This document shows positions 12,701 through 25,714 of a stretch of DNA of 64,000 nt, piece by piece. The position numbers and the translations under genes were made by a program. The stretch's first letter is position 1, and every line of letters begins with the position of its first letter. A model generated the notes under the pieces. It was not told the DNA's origin and did no database searches. It saw nothing but the letters and a program-made list of their open reading frames with translations. The stretch is taken from positions 1-64,000 of the forward strand of contig VWYX01000613.1 of NCBI GenBank assembly GCA_013396525.1, given 5' to 3'. Source of the DNA: Chaetorhynchus papuensis (lineage: Eukaryota > Chordata > Aves > Passeriformes > Rhipiduridae).

Positions 12701-13095
12701 CACAGCCTCCTGCGGCCACCCAGGAGGGCTCCCAGGGGGCTGTGGAGGCAACAGTCACCCCGCGCAGACCATCACGTGCCTGTCCCACTGCCCCCCTTCC
12801 ACCCCTCCCCAAAGCCAGCTCGCTCCCCTCCACCCCTTCTCTTGGCTGTCCCTGTCTTCTCCCCTTTCCTGCAGACCCCAGTTAATCCTGGATGTCATTT
12901 CCCTGGAGCTGCATCAGGAATGAACTGTGCCCTCCTGTTCTGGCAGGTCTATTTCCCACCTCTAGCCTTCCCTCACTCCCTGCAAAGTCCTTCCTATGAC
13001 AATTCCCAACCAGCAGCCCCTTCTCTCCCAGTTCTGTTGCTCCCTGCCCTCTTTGCAGTCTGTCTCCTCCGTGCCAAGCTGCCAGTCCTGGTGGA
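9738..13095. other. Intergenic DNA, no gene seen
   Basis: No exon or recognisable transposon was found. Open frames on both strands between 10.6 and 11.6 kb and between 12.2 and 13.2 kb (up to 289 codons) are proline-, serine- and histidine-rich translations of GC-rich sequence without domains. They overlap each other on both strands, so I regard them as chance. A pyrimidine-rich tract at about 12,601-12,636 immediately precedes a perfect X-box palindrome. Confidence 0.6.
12647..12660. promoter_or_regulatory. Perfect RFX X-box palindrome
   Basis: GTTGCCATGGCAAC is a perfect inverted repeat of GTTGCC with a 2-bp AT spacer. It matches the full RFX-family X-box consensus (GTTRCCATGGYAAC), which RFX dimers bind. 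It is preceded by a roughly 36-bp CT-rich tract. The motif is directly visible. Occupancy and any role in ASTN2 control about 39 kb downstream are inference. Confidence 0.5.
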
Positions 13096-13213
13096 CTTGT
13101 CTGCAGTTGGACTTGATGATCTTAAACATCTTTTCCAACCTCACCGATCCTGTTGTCCACAAAAATCAGATATTACCCAGCGTGCAGCAAGCCAATATTC
13201 CATGATTCTGTAA
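13096..13213 (+). mobile_element. CR1 LINE 3' end, interrupted
   Basis: 'gttggacttgatgatcttaa' and 'catcttttccaacctcaccg' are the terminal block of an older CR1 subfamily. The 'ccatgattctgtaat' terminus appears about 45 bp later. The intervening sequence is not CR1, so the copy is interrupted or rearranged. Confidence 0.65.
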
Positions 13214-13690
13214 TATCATCAGTGTTCAGGGCCATGGGATGGGACCTGCACATCCTGATGCAATCAGAATTCAGGGACCAAAAAGAAAACCCATTAAAAT
13301 CCAGAGCCCAAACCTCCTCCTTGCCTCCCCAGCACATGCAGCAAAGTTAGTTCAGTGCTTCCCCTTGTGCTGCTTGTTTTGGGTATAGAGCAGCTCCAAA
13401 TCGCTTCGATGGGGCTTCTCTGCTCTGCTGTGTGTGTAATCCCCTCTCTTAAAACAACCCTGATTATATGCTTAGGGAAGAGGCTGGAAAATCCCAGGGG
13501 ACACCAAGATTCTCTACAGAAGAATCTGGGAAGAGCTGGGGTTTTGGAACTGAAAACAAAGTGAAGAAGCATCACTGCCTCGCTTCTCCCTCACTCTGCA
13601 AAAATCCTCACAGCAATAATGATGTGTTCGGGGAGCTGGGGCCATGGCAGATGTGACTGGGAGGGGAAAAGGAGGGTGGGAAGGAGGGGA

Positions 13691-13765
13691 GCTGGTACAG
13701 CACACCTCCAGGGGAGCTGGTAAGGCACACCTCCAGGGGAGCTGGTACAGCACACCTCCAGGGGA
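13691..13765. repeat. 25-bp tandem repeat, 3 copies
   Basis: Three contiguous 25-bp units share the core 'gctggtacagcacacctcca' followed by 'gggga'. Units one and three are identical, and unit two has 'taagg' in place of 'tacag'. This is a small minisatellite. Confidence 0.92.
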
Positions 13766-16700
13766 TCTCTGTCCTGGTGGAGGCTCTTCAGGGCTGCAAA
13801 GTGCAGGTGGCAGCCCCCCAGTGCTCCATGTCACGAGTGAGCTCAGGCCAGATGTGACCATCCCACCTGCTCTCTCCAGGTCCTGGCTGTTCACTCCTCT
13901 CCAGCCCTTTCCAATTTCACATTAACTGGGCCAGCGCACAGCAATTTAGCATGATCCCACTGGGCCATGGAAGGCCCACGGAGGTCTTGACCAGCCTCAT
14001 TTCACACTCCAGGCATGGGGATATGATGAACTGCCTCCTCCCTCACCTTTCAGATCCTTTGGGGTCCATAAGGACCTGAGGGAGTGGAAAAGACCCAACC
14101 GTGCATCAAGAGCAGCCCCTGCCCAGGTGCTTTTCTGTACCAGAGCCTTCAAGTCCTTTTTCAGAGGTGCTTTAGGCAGTGGGGATGAGGGGTGAGGATG
14201 AGCAGAGGGTACATGGACAGCATAAGAGCTCCATACATGACCTGGTGGGCTGGAGGGAACCACGTAACAGGGCACTGAAACATGTCCGGGCCTCCCTCAG
14301 CCCCTTCTCCACTTTTGGCCCTTGATCCCTATGGTGCATTCACTCCCCAGCCTCGATGAGGAGGGGCCCAATTAGCAGGAACAGCTTTCCAGTGGAAAGC
14401 ACTGGGCTGAGACTCCCAGCCCATTTCACAAACGGCTGGCCCAGCAAAGCCATCCGTGGGTAATGGCCCTGTCTGAGCACTCTGGAGGGAGCCAGCAGCC
14501 CTGAGCCAGAAGCTGTGGGGTCTGTTAGGGTCCCCTGCACCCCCAGCCCAGCCCAAATGCCACCCTCTGTGCCATGGGCATTCCTGCTGGGAAGCAGTGA
14601 TGGTGCACAGTGGTTTCTCCCGGGGCTTTGCAGAGACCCCCCTCGCACAGGATTTTCCAGTGTGCTGAGGAATAAAATCCATCCCCTCCTGGTGGTCATT
14701 TCGACTGAGTGCTCTCTGGGGTGTACTTGATTTCAGCCTGCTGATCAGGTGGACCCCAGTCCCTGGCAGGCAGCAGCTCTTCCTGAGGAGAGTTTCTGCT
14801 GAGAACAGTGAAAGTTGTGCAGGACCCTCCCCAGGGTCACTGTGCTCACCAGAGGTGGGGCTGGGAAGGGCAGCACTGGCCACTTTGGGGCAAGAAACAC
14901 GGAAAAAGGGAGCACCTGCAGTCAGAGACCTGGCAGCAGTGTGGAGGTTTTGGGACAGTACCCCAAACATTTGGCGCCTGGCTCCACAGGGTCCCAGCCA
15001 TGCTCCGTGAGCGTTCAGCCCTGTGACAGGAGTGTCCCTGTCCCTGCTGCCACTCCAGCACTGCTGCAGGGAGGAGCCCCGCAGGGACTCCCTGGGTGTC
15101 ACCTGGCAGGACCGAGCCCCTGGCTGGGCTGGGTTTGGCACGGCCTGGCCCTCTGGCACTGCCGTGGTCCGTTCCCCCACGGAGCATCCAGGGCTCCCAA
15201 ACAGAGCTCGGCATTGCCTCCCCTCCCTGCTCTGCCCCCTCCTTGCTGTCATTCGGTGACATAATGGAATCAAATTAAAGCCCCATTTACCAGTTTTATT
15301 GCCTATTATTTATAATACTCCAGCTCCAAAGTGCTGTTTTATAGAGTGCTTAAGCTGCCATTGCTGGATAGAGTTTGCCATAAATGTCTCCACATGCACG
15401 GAACATAATGTCCTTGTGTCGTGCAGGAAAAGGGAAGAGATTATTCTCAATTATTTCATATAGTCTGTTTTATTGTCTTATTGTAATAAACTGTCATACC
15501 CTACAACACTTTAAAATCAATAGTTTGCATTAAAAGTAATGAAAAGTAGTTATTAATCCCGCTTAGTGCTTCCGCTCTTCCGCTCACCGCGAGGCCCTGG
15601 AACAGGGAGCGGGTGATAATTATTCATTTCCGATCAATAGGAACATTTCCCAGCGCTCCTCTGTGTATCCCTGCTCTCGCAGCCATGCAAGATAATGACA
15701 CTGGAGGGCAGGGGTGCAGGCTGGGGATTGGCTGTGCCTCAGTTTCCCCCATCCCCCGTGGCTGCGAGACAGGAGGGTTTTGTTTGAGAAACAAGCCTGG
15801 GTTTAAATCAGACCGGGGGGATTATTTAGTTTTGTTTTGTCTCCCTGAGAGCTGACAGATTTATGGCACACGGGGGATTTTTCAAACACAAATCAGATCT
15901 ATTGGCTCATGACAGGTTTTTGCTCATCCCTGGCCTAACTCAGTTAGCATCAAGCTCTTCTCATTGATGGAGCTGTGCATCCCAGACATTTGACCATTGC
16001 TGAGCATTTTGCCCAGCACTGCCAGCTCACAGGCCCCAGTTTGGAGGGGTGTGCCCCAAAACGGAGTCCAGTGACTCTGGGTGTGTGGTGGTGTCAATTC
16101 ATATACTGCCTGCACTCTCAGCACAATACCAAAGGCCCTGTAGGGATTTTGGAGGGTCATGGAGCCCTCATCCCTTTGGATACCTAGGAAGTGCCAGCCT
16201 GAAGCACACCCAGCTTCTCTCCAGCACTGAGAAGCATCCAAACAGCCACCACCAGCTGTTTCCAAACCTTGGCTTTAGGTCTCTCCAGCACCTGGTAATC
16301 CCCAAAATCTTGGATTTATGCAGAGCTCTGAGGCATAGAATTTATCTTCTTCAAGAACTATGCACCAAGCACATCCTCCCTCCGAGGTGTTCCCCTCTCC
16401 CGTTGCTCTGGGACATGCAGCAGGGTTAGGCCGACACACGTGATTTTGCTGGTACATCTGGGCAAAACATGATGAATATTTAGAAAAAAATTTGAGCTGG
16501 ATTCAGGTTTCTTTGGGATCCTGCAGTGAGGCATGCAAATCTCATACCAGCTGGGCCAGACCAAATGTGACCTTATTCACATCACTTTCCTTGCTTTATG
16601 ACTGCCCCCATACTGTGTGGGACATGGGAGATGCTGCTTGGATGTTGTTGGTGTTGCCAAAAGGTGACATGGAAGCCACAGTGCAAACTGGTTCTTTGGA

Positions 16701-18851
16701 AAAGCAAAGTGGCCTTTTCCCAAGGACACACTTTTGGGGTCACAGCTCACTGCAGACATGGCAGAATGCAACAAAACACAAATTATTTGCATTTTCTAAA
16801 ATCTGAATTTTGTAAAACCAAAGGTGTTGAGGATATGACCACCTTCCCCCAGGGCAGTGTCCTGCTCTGGGCTGGGGCTGTGCTGGTGCACGTGGCACAG
16901 ATGGGAACAGCTGCTGAATTTCAGCTGGGGAAGGATGGAGAGAGCAAACAAAGGATGAAGGAGCACGTTGAGCAACAGGGCCATTCCTTTATATTCAGTA
17001 TTTTTTAATCATATTTCAAAATAATAACCTTTTTAATATTTTTTTTTTCAGTGGGAAGGCCCAGCCGGTTGTTTGGATTGACTCTGTCTCAGATTCAATA
17101 CAGTTGTAATGAAAAGAGTGCAGTAGCACATTAATTGTCATGATAAACATCAAAATCAGCCCTCCACCTGCACACCCTGAGCTCCACAGCAGGATTGTTC
17201 TATCGATATCAGAGCAGCGCTTCTTCACTGCTGCCGCCTGTGATAGCTGAGAAACAGAACAAAATACTAGCAAAGCCCAGGAGGAGTTATCAGTGCCTGA
17301 TCAGATCTCAAGAGATTTTTATTTTTATTTTTAATAAAGTCTATCTTCCTTCTTGTTTGTCAGAAGCACTTGGCTTTAAATGTTGTATGAGCTGAAGCAG
17401 GAATTATGTGTCTGCGTTCACTCAGGGAAGAAGATATAAGCACGCACTTCCCCTCCTTCCACACAAACATCTCAAAGCAGTTAAAAACATCCTTACCCCA
17501 GCCAAAAAGGCTCCATTTTTGCAGGACTCAAAGCTGCAAACATGGAGAGCCACAGGTAGCAGGAGCAGGAGTTGGAGCAGGCTCCAGGATCTCAGCAGAG
17601 CTGACTCTGACCCAGCGTGCACAAGGGAGAGGCTAAGGGAGGAATAACATTAAACCACCAAAGAATGACTTCCCAGAAAGGTAAAACACCCTCCATGCAC
17701 ACTGCTTCTCATTAGCTGTCAAGTACAGAGAGAGGTGTCTAATTTAGGGGTCTTTTTCATCTGATTATGCCATTCTAAGTGTTCCTAATATCTGTGTGTC
17801 TCTGGCAGAGCCAGGAATAAACCTCTCAAACCAATAACCCTTTCTTACTCTGCAGGCACCTCTGGAAGGGCACTGGGGAACAGCCAGGCACAACGGGGAG
17901 ATCTACAAATGCTGTTCTCACCTTGTTCTTTCGTGGCTGACCCAGTCATTCCTCAGCTCTCGTTGCTCTCCTCACACTCTTCTGCACTGGAACCTCATTT
18001 TCCTGGTGTCCGCGGCTGACACCACATCTCTGCCTCCCAGATCCCTTTCTTATCCCTGATAAAGCACCCTGACACCACACTAGCATCATTTATGGAGGGT
18101 AAGGGGCTCTGGTGTCCAGGGACAGGATGTGAGAGGAGAAGGGAGTCCAACCTCCCATGCAGGAGCCTTCATGGCGTGCCCTGACCCAAGAGTGTTTGAG
18201 GGGAGAGGAGGGAGCCCCTGTCCTGGCAGCTCAGGGAGGTGAGGGGGAAGGATGGGTCTCTTTTCCTACCTAGACGATGGGGCTTTAATCTGGCTTTGAC
18301 ATTATCTGAAATTAAAATCAAACCTGACACACGGACAGTGGCAGAAATGAATTACACCTCTCCTGCTGGTAGATAATCCCCTTCTAATTCCCCCACTTTA
18401 TTCAGATGGGAGATGGTTTAAGGAAGGAGCAGGTAAGAAATAGTTTCCCTCTCCCCCTTTGCAGACGGCAGCTCATCCAAAGCCTCTCCCCGGCACAGCC
18501 CTCCCAGGACACATCCGTCAGCTGCCAAAACCACACCACCACATCAGATCACCCAGCAAACTTCTCCCACCGTGAGCAGCATCCTCATCGCTCAAAACTG
18601 AGACACCAAAGCTGAGCAACTGAGAGGCCAGCTTGGGAGGGGCAATGCCTCGGTGCAAAAGGGAACAAAGACACAGAAACCTGAACGCTGGAACAAAGAA
18701 CTGCAGAACGAGGACATGAATGTTAACACACAACAGCTCTATGTCCTCTTACCTGCCTTTCCCCACCCCTCAGCTGTGGATCTCTCTTGCACAGCAGCAT
18801 CTCATAATTTTTTCATTTTCTGAATTACTGTAGCTGTGCTGCCAGGGTGTT

Positions 18852-18869
18852 TCTCTCTCTCTCTCTCTC
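18852..18869. repeat. (CT)n microsatellite
   Basis: This is a run of nine CT/TC dinucleotides with no interruption, followed by a pyrimidine-rich tail. Confidence 0.9.
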
Positions 18870-21800
18870 ATCCCTCCCTTCCTCATAATTTCTGAACCTG
18901 AATGCCAGTGTCAACCAATTTAAGAGGAGCTAATGCAAAGCTATCACGTTCCTACAGGTTGCATAAGAAATAGGTGGCCAAGTGGAGGAAAGAGATAGGA
19001 GCTTTATCAGACATGGGAGAGACCACAATCAACAGCACCAGGAAACCTGGGATCTTCTGTCCTGCTGCCCATGCAGTGAATTTCTCACACTCCCCTTCTC
19101 ACTACACCCTTTAGGTGGGGATGCTGTTATCCCTTGGCCCATCACTGGCTCCAGAAGGACATCAGGGCGTGGGAGTGAGCAGAGATGGGACTGATGAGCT
19201 GTTTCCTCGATTAAACGCATCTCAGAGCAGCTCTGAGTGAAAGCAGGGGAAAGTCAGAGCTTTTAGTGGCTGTACAGCACCTCTGCCTTCCTCAGACAGT
19301 CTGTGGTGAGCAAATACCCCTTGAGCCCCTCCACCACAAGTGACCTCTTTGGCAGAGAAGATCTAATTAAGGACAGTGAGACGTCCTCACTGTCCCCAGA
19401 TACCAGTTCGTGGTGAACACATCGACTCAGTTTGGCTCGATGGGTGTAGAGTGATTTTTAATGTGGTTCTTTGTGTGTCTGATGAAAGCTTCTGCATGGG
19501 AAGAAATTACTCACAGAGCCCTCCTTCCCAGCTGGATCCCCTCCTCCATCCACACTTTCCTCTTCCCCAGGTCTAATGCAATCCCTGCCCGTGAGTGAGT
19601 GGGGGTAAAATCAGCGAGGAATCTGCAGCACAATTCAATTTCAGAGCCATTCCAGCCAATAATAGCTCTAAACAAAATGTAATATGTAATTCACATCGTA
19701 ATATTACCGTAATTACATTTTTTGGAACAGTCTTTTCTCTCTTGGTCTCTCCACCCTCCAGCCCCAATAAGCATATCTAAAACTAGAGAAAGAAAGCCAT
19801 CCATCTCTTAAAGCATCACAAGGGATGGGAGGGAAATTGCAGGAAGAAGAGATTAGAATTGCAGGGAATTTTGCTCTTTTTGTGGAGCAGTGTTCTCATC
19901 GTCACCTTCATGTGCTGGGTAATTGATTTTCCATGGAACTGTTCGAGGCTTTTTTTTTTCCCCCTAATTTACTTTTTGAATTTTAAATTAATTTCACACC
20001 AGTCAGCTGGACCTGTACATTGAAGTCTCCTGTGTCATCCTCAGAATAAGCATGGAAAAGAGACAGCAGGGCTGATTCTTAATCCACCCGTCCAACAGCT
20101 CTTCCTGAATCCCAGAGGAGAAGCTGTGTAAACATCGGAGATTATTGATTCTCAGGGATCTGGTCCTGGAAATGGTAAGGCCAATACTGCCCTACACAGC
20201 TCTTTGACATGATCTTCTCATGGAAACACAGATCCTAAATCCAAAGGGATGACCTGGTTTGACCTCTGGAGTAAGAAACCGTGGGATTTTCCTGCAGTTT
20301 TCCTGGAGTATAAACTTTGTTGGGGGGGGGAAAAAAAATCCAGTCTTGATGGATGAGGATGGAAAAATCAAGGGCTAGAGAGTGTGGAGCCTTCTACTCC
20401 TGCACCATGGGAAGGAGCCACACTTTGCAGCAGGTGTCTCACAGAGAGGTGTCATGAGAGCTCCCTCAGCAGCTCCTGAGCAGAGAGCAGGGCCTCGGGG
20501 AGGAAATCCAGAGGCAAAACTGCAGCTCTGGACGAAGCACCAATGGATTGCACTGAGAGTCTTCAGCAGCTGAGCTAAAAAATGCAGCTCCCTTAGCAAA
20601 ACCTGCCTCAGGTTCAGCAGCAGCTCCTTGTGACCCTGGCAGCACAGTGAGGGGGGATGGATTACAAGTGCACCTTCTGTTGGAACAGCTGATCCACCCA
20701 TGGAGGCAGGAAAACAGCTCCTCACACCTGTTGAGGGAGTGCTGGAAGGAGCAGGGTCTGACAGCAGCTGCTACACACAGGCTATTTTCCTAACACGGAC
20801 ACAAGTCATAATCTTGAGTGAGATTCCCAGCAAGAGGCTAACTGGGAGCCTACAGCTAGCAAAGTTCACAGCTGCGACTTGCCAAGGAAGAGCTGAGCCA
20901 AGAGCAAGAAGCCATTAGAAGGTAATAGTGTGAAAACACTAATGGCCTCCAGCCAGATTCAAATTAACAGTCCAAGTCCAGAGAAGCCTATCAACACTTC
21001 TTTGTTTTCCCCTTGGTTTCTTGTAGGGCTGCAGTGCTGTCAGAAATCTGGGAGACAAAGGTGGCTCATCCTGTCAAGGATGCTGCCCCCAGCACTGCAG
21101 GGCATTAACCTCTGCTCAGAAGATCCTCTGCTCACTGCTCTTCCAGGCTGGGAGGGTAATGAAGAGAGGCACTGAATGGTGGACTTGGGAATTAAAGACC
21201 ATTAGGGCCTCCCATATGAATTCACAGGTGACTTTAAAGTGTGTCCCTTTTCCTTCCCAGCCCCTGCACACCTTTCAGCCAACCTTCACCCTCTGTTCCT
21301 AGACCCAGTGCCTTCTCCTCCTGCTTTCCACAGTGGCTCCCAATCCATGTAGCAGCAGGGCAGGCAGGGTGGGAGACCCCCAGGCTGAGAACCCCGATGC
21401 TCTGGCTGTAGAAGCAAAGCACAGTCAGCACCCCTGTCCTTTCCCAATCCCTGACACACCAGCCTGTCCCTGCTGCCCCTCACAGCCTGAGCCACGTGCT
21501 TCCCACAGCTGCTCTCAGCACCCCTGTTGCATGCTCTCACAGATGCCAGATAAATGCCAGGTGCCTCCCAGCTCAGCCCCTCTGGATGTGACCCTCCAAG
21601 GCCATATCCTGGCCCGATTCCCTTCCACAGATGGTTCCTCCCCCTCGCCTGCCTCCCCTCCCCACAATAAATAAGAGATGTCTCTCGATTCCGCGCTCTG
21701 GTGTGACCGGCAGCACTGGGGTGAAACCACTCAGCACAGATGGCGAATTATCCTGCCCAGCTGCTCCTGTGTGACGTAGACCTTCTCTGGCTTCATCGCT

Positions 21801-22439
21801 CTTCAGCCCTGGGCTCCTGTTCCTCCATGCTGCCAGTGGCCTGCATGAAACTGGATTCCAGTCCTGCTGGATCCCAGTAACTCCCAGTGATCTTGGTGGG
21901 GGCTGCATTCAGGCTGAAAGGACAGGTCCCACCACAAGCTCTCTTTTGGCAGGAGGAAAGGGAGTTTCCATCCTCTAGGCTATGTTTTCATCTCTTAGTT
22001 TTCATCTCTTTTCAGAAGTTCTTCAACTTCTTTCTTGGATGCACAGAGTTCATAGAGGTTGTCAGGGTGGACTGCAGTCTTGTAAATACCTGTGTGACAT
22101 CTTATGTCTCTTCTTTGAAAAATCCTTTTTTTTCCCCCATCAAAACAAGTCAGTAAAACACAGAAAACATCTTCCAGAGATGCCCTCAGGCCCCCCTTTT
22201 TCTGCCTATTCTGAACACTTCATCTCCTGCTGATGCTTTGTCTGCCTTTCTCTGTTCTCCATCTAGTCAGTCGATCTTCAGCTGTGGTCCCAGCAGAGCA
22301 GCACTTTCTGAGAAGATACATGGCCTCAAGTGGTTTTACTTATAGTTAAAACAGTCCTCCTCTTTCCACCCCAGCAATGATCCTCTTGTCACTGTTCTAC
22401 TTGGGCAAGGTGACAAGGTCTCAAGATGAAGGACTGGTG

Positions 22440-22870
22440 AGAGGACAGATTCTGTGCCTCATGAAAGGCTGAGAGGATTGGGATTGTTCAGACAGGAGAA
22501 AAGAAGTTTTGGAGTGACCTAATTGTGGCCCTCTAGGACCTGAAGGGAGCCTGCAAGAAGCATGGAGAGAGACTATTTACAAGGGTCTGGAGTGACAGGA
22601 CAAAGGGGGAAGGACTTCAAACTGACAGAGGGTAGGTTTAGATTAGATATTAGAAAAAATCTTCCCTGTGAGGCTTGGGGAGGCCCTGGCACAGGGTGCC
22701 CAGAGCAGCTGTGGCTGCCCCTGGATCCCTGGAAGTGTCCAGGGCCAGGGTGGACGGGGCTTGGAGCAGCCTGGGCTAGTGGAAGGTGTCCCTGCCCATA
22801 TCAATGACATCGGAATGAGATTATACTTAAGATCCCTTCCAACCCAAACTAATCTATGAGTCTTTGAGTC
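22440..22870 (+). mobile_element. CR1 LINE 3' fragment
   Basis: This is one of the longer forward CR1 copies in the window. It contains 'gattgttcagacaggagaaa', 'gtggccctctaggacctgaa', 'taggtttagattagatatta', 'cagagcagctgtggctgccc' and 'cccttccaacccaaactaat'. A small disruption replaces the usual 'catggcaggggg' block ('gcccatatcaatgacatcgg'). Confidence 0.94.
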
Positions 22871-25386
22871 CATGAAGGAATTCATCTGCTGCCTCTGCTA
22901 GGCAAGGAAGCCCACCAGTTCAAAATCCCCCAGGAAGGAAAACTGTCAGTACAGGTGCAGAGAGGTAAGCTCTGGTACACCAAAAGTGGGGTCTGCTCAC
23001 CCCTGCAGAGGAGCTGGCCCTGGGAGCCTGCTGTGGAGAAGCACCCTGAAACTGGCCACGGATACATGTCTGTACCTGTGAAGTGATGCTCTCTGGCTCT
23101 GCTTTCTGTTCCAGCAGAACAGAAATGCCTGGGTTCTCATGGCCCAGGGGCACCCCAAGGAATGTATCATCCACATTCAGCTCTTCCTTTACTTTCCTTT
23201 CCCAGTGCTGGATGCATTCCAGAGCCCAAGTCCGTGCTGGCTCCTCATGAACCCACACGTAACCTCTGCAGCACAGAGTGCTGATGGCTCCCTGGTGTGT
23301 GCTTGTGCCAAGCATGAGCCAGGCTGCCCTCTGCTCACATTTGCAGCCTCCCAGATGGAGACAACGATGCCCTTGAAAGTCGGCTTCAAATCACTTTGCA
23401 AGACACAATGTGTGCACCATTCCTCCAGGGAGACTCTGCCTCCCATCCTCGTATGGCGTGGGTCAAAGTTCCAGTCCACATTTGCTCAGATAAAAGCAAA
23501 TCTTGGGAAAACAATCAAGAAATGCCATTCATTATTGAGGGGGGACTGGGGAATAGGTGGAAATTACTGGCAAAATGCCTTGAAAGCCCTCCCGTTTTCT
23601 GAACATTTCTCTTTGGTTTCTTGCGGATTTGAAAGGTCGCTAGGAGCTAATGAACCTCAGATAGAAAAGCTGTCTCTTGTTTGTTTGTCATTTTGAGTTT
23701 TTCTGGTTGATTAAGATCCATGCTGGCAGTAACGTATAAAATAGCAAATTTCTGTGAATACAGCGAGGTCACGTTTCCTACCCTCAAAAACTGATGAATT
23801 TACCAGGAAAAACAGTAATTCCAAAGGACTAACAAGCCAGCTCTCAGCAGAGGAAGCTTCTCAGTGCTTCTGTTGCCCACATTTATTTTTGTTATTCCTG
23901 GTTCCATAGGTTTTCAACATCATCCCCCACTACAGTGGTGTGCCAGATAATCTGCACCCCAAGACAGGCTCATTCTAGGGCTGCCACAGAATCCCAGGAT
24001 GGTTTGGGTCAGAAGGAACCTTACAGATCAGCTCGTTCCAGCCCCTCCACCATGAGCAGGGACACCTAGACCAGGTTACTCAGAGCTCCATCTGGCCTTG
24101 AACCCTTCTAGGAATGGAATGTCCACAATGTCTCTGGGCAACCTGTACCATATATTTGAGAATGGTGAAGGGTGTCTTCTTTCTCCATCTGAGAACTTGA
24201 TCTGGGGTGAGTTTGAGGACTTATTTTTGTCTGCTCATTCGCTAGGAGTAGCAACAACAGAATTCCAAATGCACAGATGACCTCCACAGCAGAGGTCAGC
24301 GAGCCCTGCACATCTGGACACGTCAGCCCTTTCACATTTGTGCTGCCCAGCTCCCTGGTGAATGCCCTGTGGCCATTGCATCCACGCATCCACAGACCCG
24401 TTGGAAGTGACAGCCACACCAACCTGAAAAAGATGGAAAATGATCTAAAAATGCCCATGACTGTGAAGAAACAGGCTCTGCACAAAAAGTCCAGGCGGGA
24501 GAACCAGCTGTGTACAGCACATCCTGGGCTGCACACACTCTGAGGATGAACACGAAACGTGCCCCAGCAGAAGCTCTGAGTTCTACATTCTGGTAGCTGC
24601 CCCGAGCACAGGAGGTTGGATAACTCTGGATTTGTCAGATTCATTCTACTTTGCATTCGTGCTGGCAAATGTTAGTCAAAAGTATGTTAATACCCCCAGT
24701 CACCACCATGACTGATGACTCATGTTAGTCCCAGCCCACTGGAGAGCCCTTGAAGGCTGATTCTCCTGCTTTTATCAGTAGAATCATGTCTCTCCTCTTA
24801 CAGCTGCAGCTCCGGACCCAAGTGACTGTGGTAAAAATGGAAAAAAAGAAATTAAAATTCCATTTACCTGCTCCTGCTCCCAGCCTACTCAGAGCTAAAG
24901 GACGAACACATCACTGTGCTCCTTCCTCTCCCCTCCCTGTTTGGGAGAGCTCAGGGCTCACAGCACAGCACCGAGCAACACCCAGTGTTTCTGCTGAGAC
25001 CCTGGAGGAGCTGAAGGGGCCTCAGCATTTGCTGAACATCAGACCCCTCCCAAGAGCTGTTGACTGAAGTGGGAATTTGCTGCTTCCACTCAGACCACAA
25101 GTGAAATAACTCCAGGCAAGGAAATCTGTCTTGATGGAAGCTTTTCTGTCTTTTTTACTCCAAATGCACCAGTTTTTGCATGCACTTCAGGGGACCCTTC
25201 AGACAGAGCTGTGGGTGTTCATTGCTTTGTCTGTGTCAGAGCCAGTGCCCACTGCAGAGCTAAGAGAAGCCTAGAGCAAGTGAAAAGTGACTTTACAGAT
25301 GCATCTCAAAAGGTTTTAAGGGTTCAGGGCTGTTTCCACCAAATAATTGAGCTCCAGAGCTTGATATGGCCCACCTTCCAGAGCCG
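22871..25386. other. Intergenic DNA, no gene seen
   Basis: Apart from one CR1 fragment at about 24.0-24.2 kb, no gene or repeat was recognised. A relatively AT-rich, non-repetitive part at about 23,490-23,840 could be a weak candidate for non-coding conservation. Open frames here (up to 186 codons) lack recognisable domains. Confidence 0.5.
23985..24158 (-). mobile_element. CR1 LINE 3' fragment
   Basis: This reversed CR1 tail contains 'cacagaatcccaggatggtt', 'gggtcagaaggaaccttaca', 'ccatgagcagggacacctag', 'aggttactcagagctccatc' and 'tctctgggcaacctgtacca'. It is moderately diverged. Confidence 0.9.
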
Positions 25387-25465
25387 TTTCAGTCCCCTAC
25401 ACAAGGCCCTGTGCTTGTTTCCCTGTGCACCTGCAGAGCACAGGGCCTTGTGTAGGGGACTGAAA
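25387..25465. repeat. Perfect 29-bp inverted repeat (foldback hairpin)
   Basis: The left arm (25,387-25,415) and right arm (25,437-25,465) are exact reverse complements over 29 bp. The left arm starts tttcagtcccctacac and the right arm ends gtgtaggggactgaaa. The spacer is 21 nt (25,416-25,436). One wobble pair and two further pairs extend the stem outward. The spacer itself repeats the inner stem word 'ccctgtgc', giving an alternative pairing. No transposon ends or target duplications were found. Confidence 0.95.
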
Positions 25466-25714
25466 TGGATTTCCATGCACCCACAGAGTTACGGAGCTCA
25501 CCAGTTAAAAACACAGGGAAGGTTTGGCCAGAGAACAGCCCAGATCTGGGCCAGCACACCATGGCCAGCTCGGCTACACCGACACAAAACTGCAGAGTTT
25601 AATGGGCAGGGATGGGGAGCTTGAAGAGAAATACCGTGAGAGTCTGAGTCCCCTGTTAACATCAGCACCTGTTCAACCCATCACCACTGTGGGACTCCCC
25701 TCATCTTCCCAGAG

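Larger units (their letters stand above)
13214..22439. other. Intergenic DNA with candidate conserved block
   Basis: No exon was identified. The stretch at about 15,255-15,630 is AT-rich, non-repetitive and rich in ATTA/TAAT cores ('ttttattgcctattattt', 'gtgataattattcatttc'), with a CpG-bearing stretch ('ttccgctcaccgcgaggcc') near its end. It is a candidate conserved regulatory element. A shorter AT-rich patch lies at 19,640-19,730. The GC-rich frames at 14.3-15.3 kb (up to 314 codons, overlapping on opposite strands) contain no domain I recognise. Nothing specific was seen elsewhere. Confidence 0.5.

Noticed and set aside
12344..13213. 289-codon open frame on the + strand
   Set aside because: Low-complexity proline/serine/leucine translation of GC-rich DNA, with overlapping frames of similar length on both strands. 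No domain was seen, and its 3' end runs into a CR1 tail.
14329..15273. 314-codon open frame on the - strand
   Set aside because: No recognisable motif, and opposed by a 149-codon frame on the + strand. Stop codons are scarce there because of base composition.
15728..15757. 'tgcctcagtttcccccatcc' resembling a MIR/CORE-SINE segment
   Set aside because: Only about 20 bp match and none of the rest of the SINE is present.
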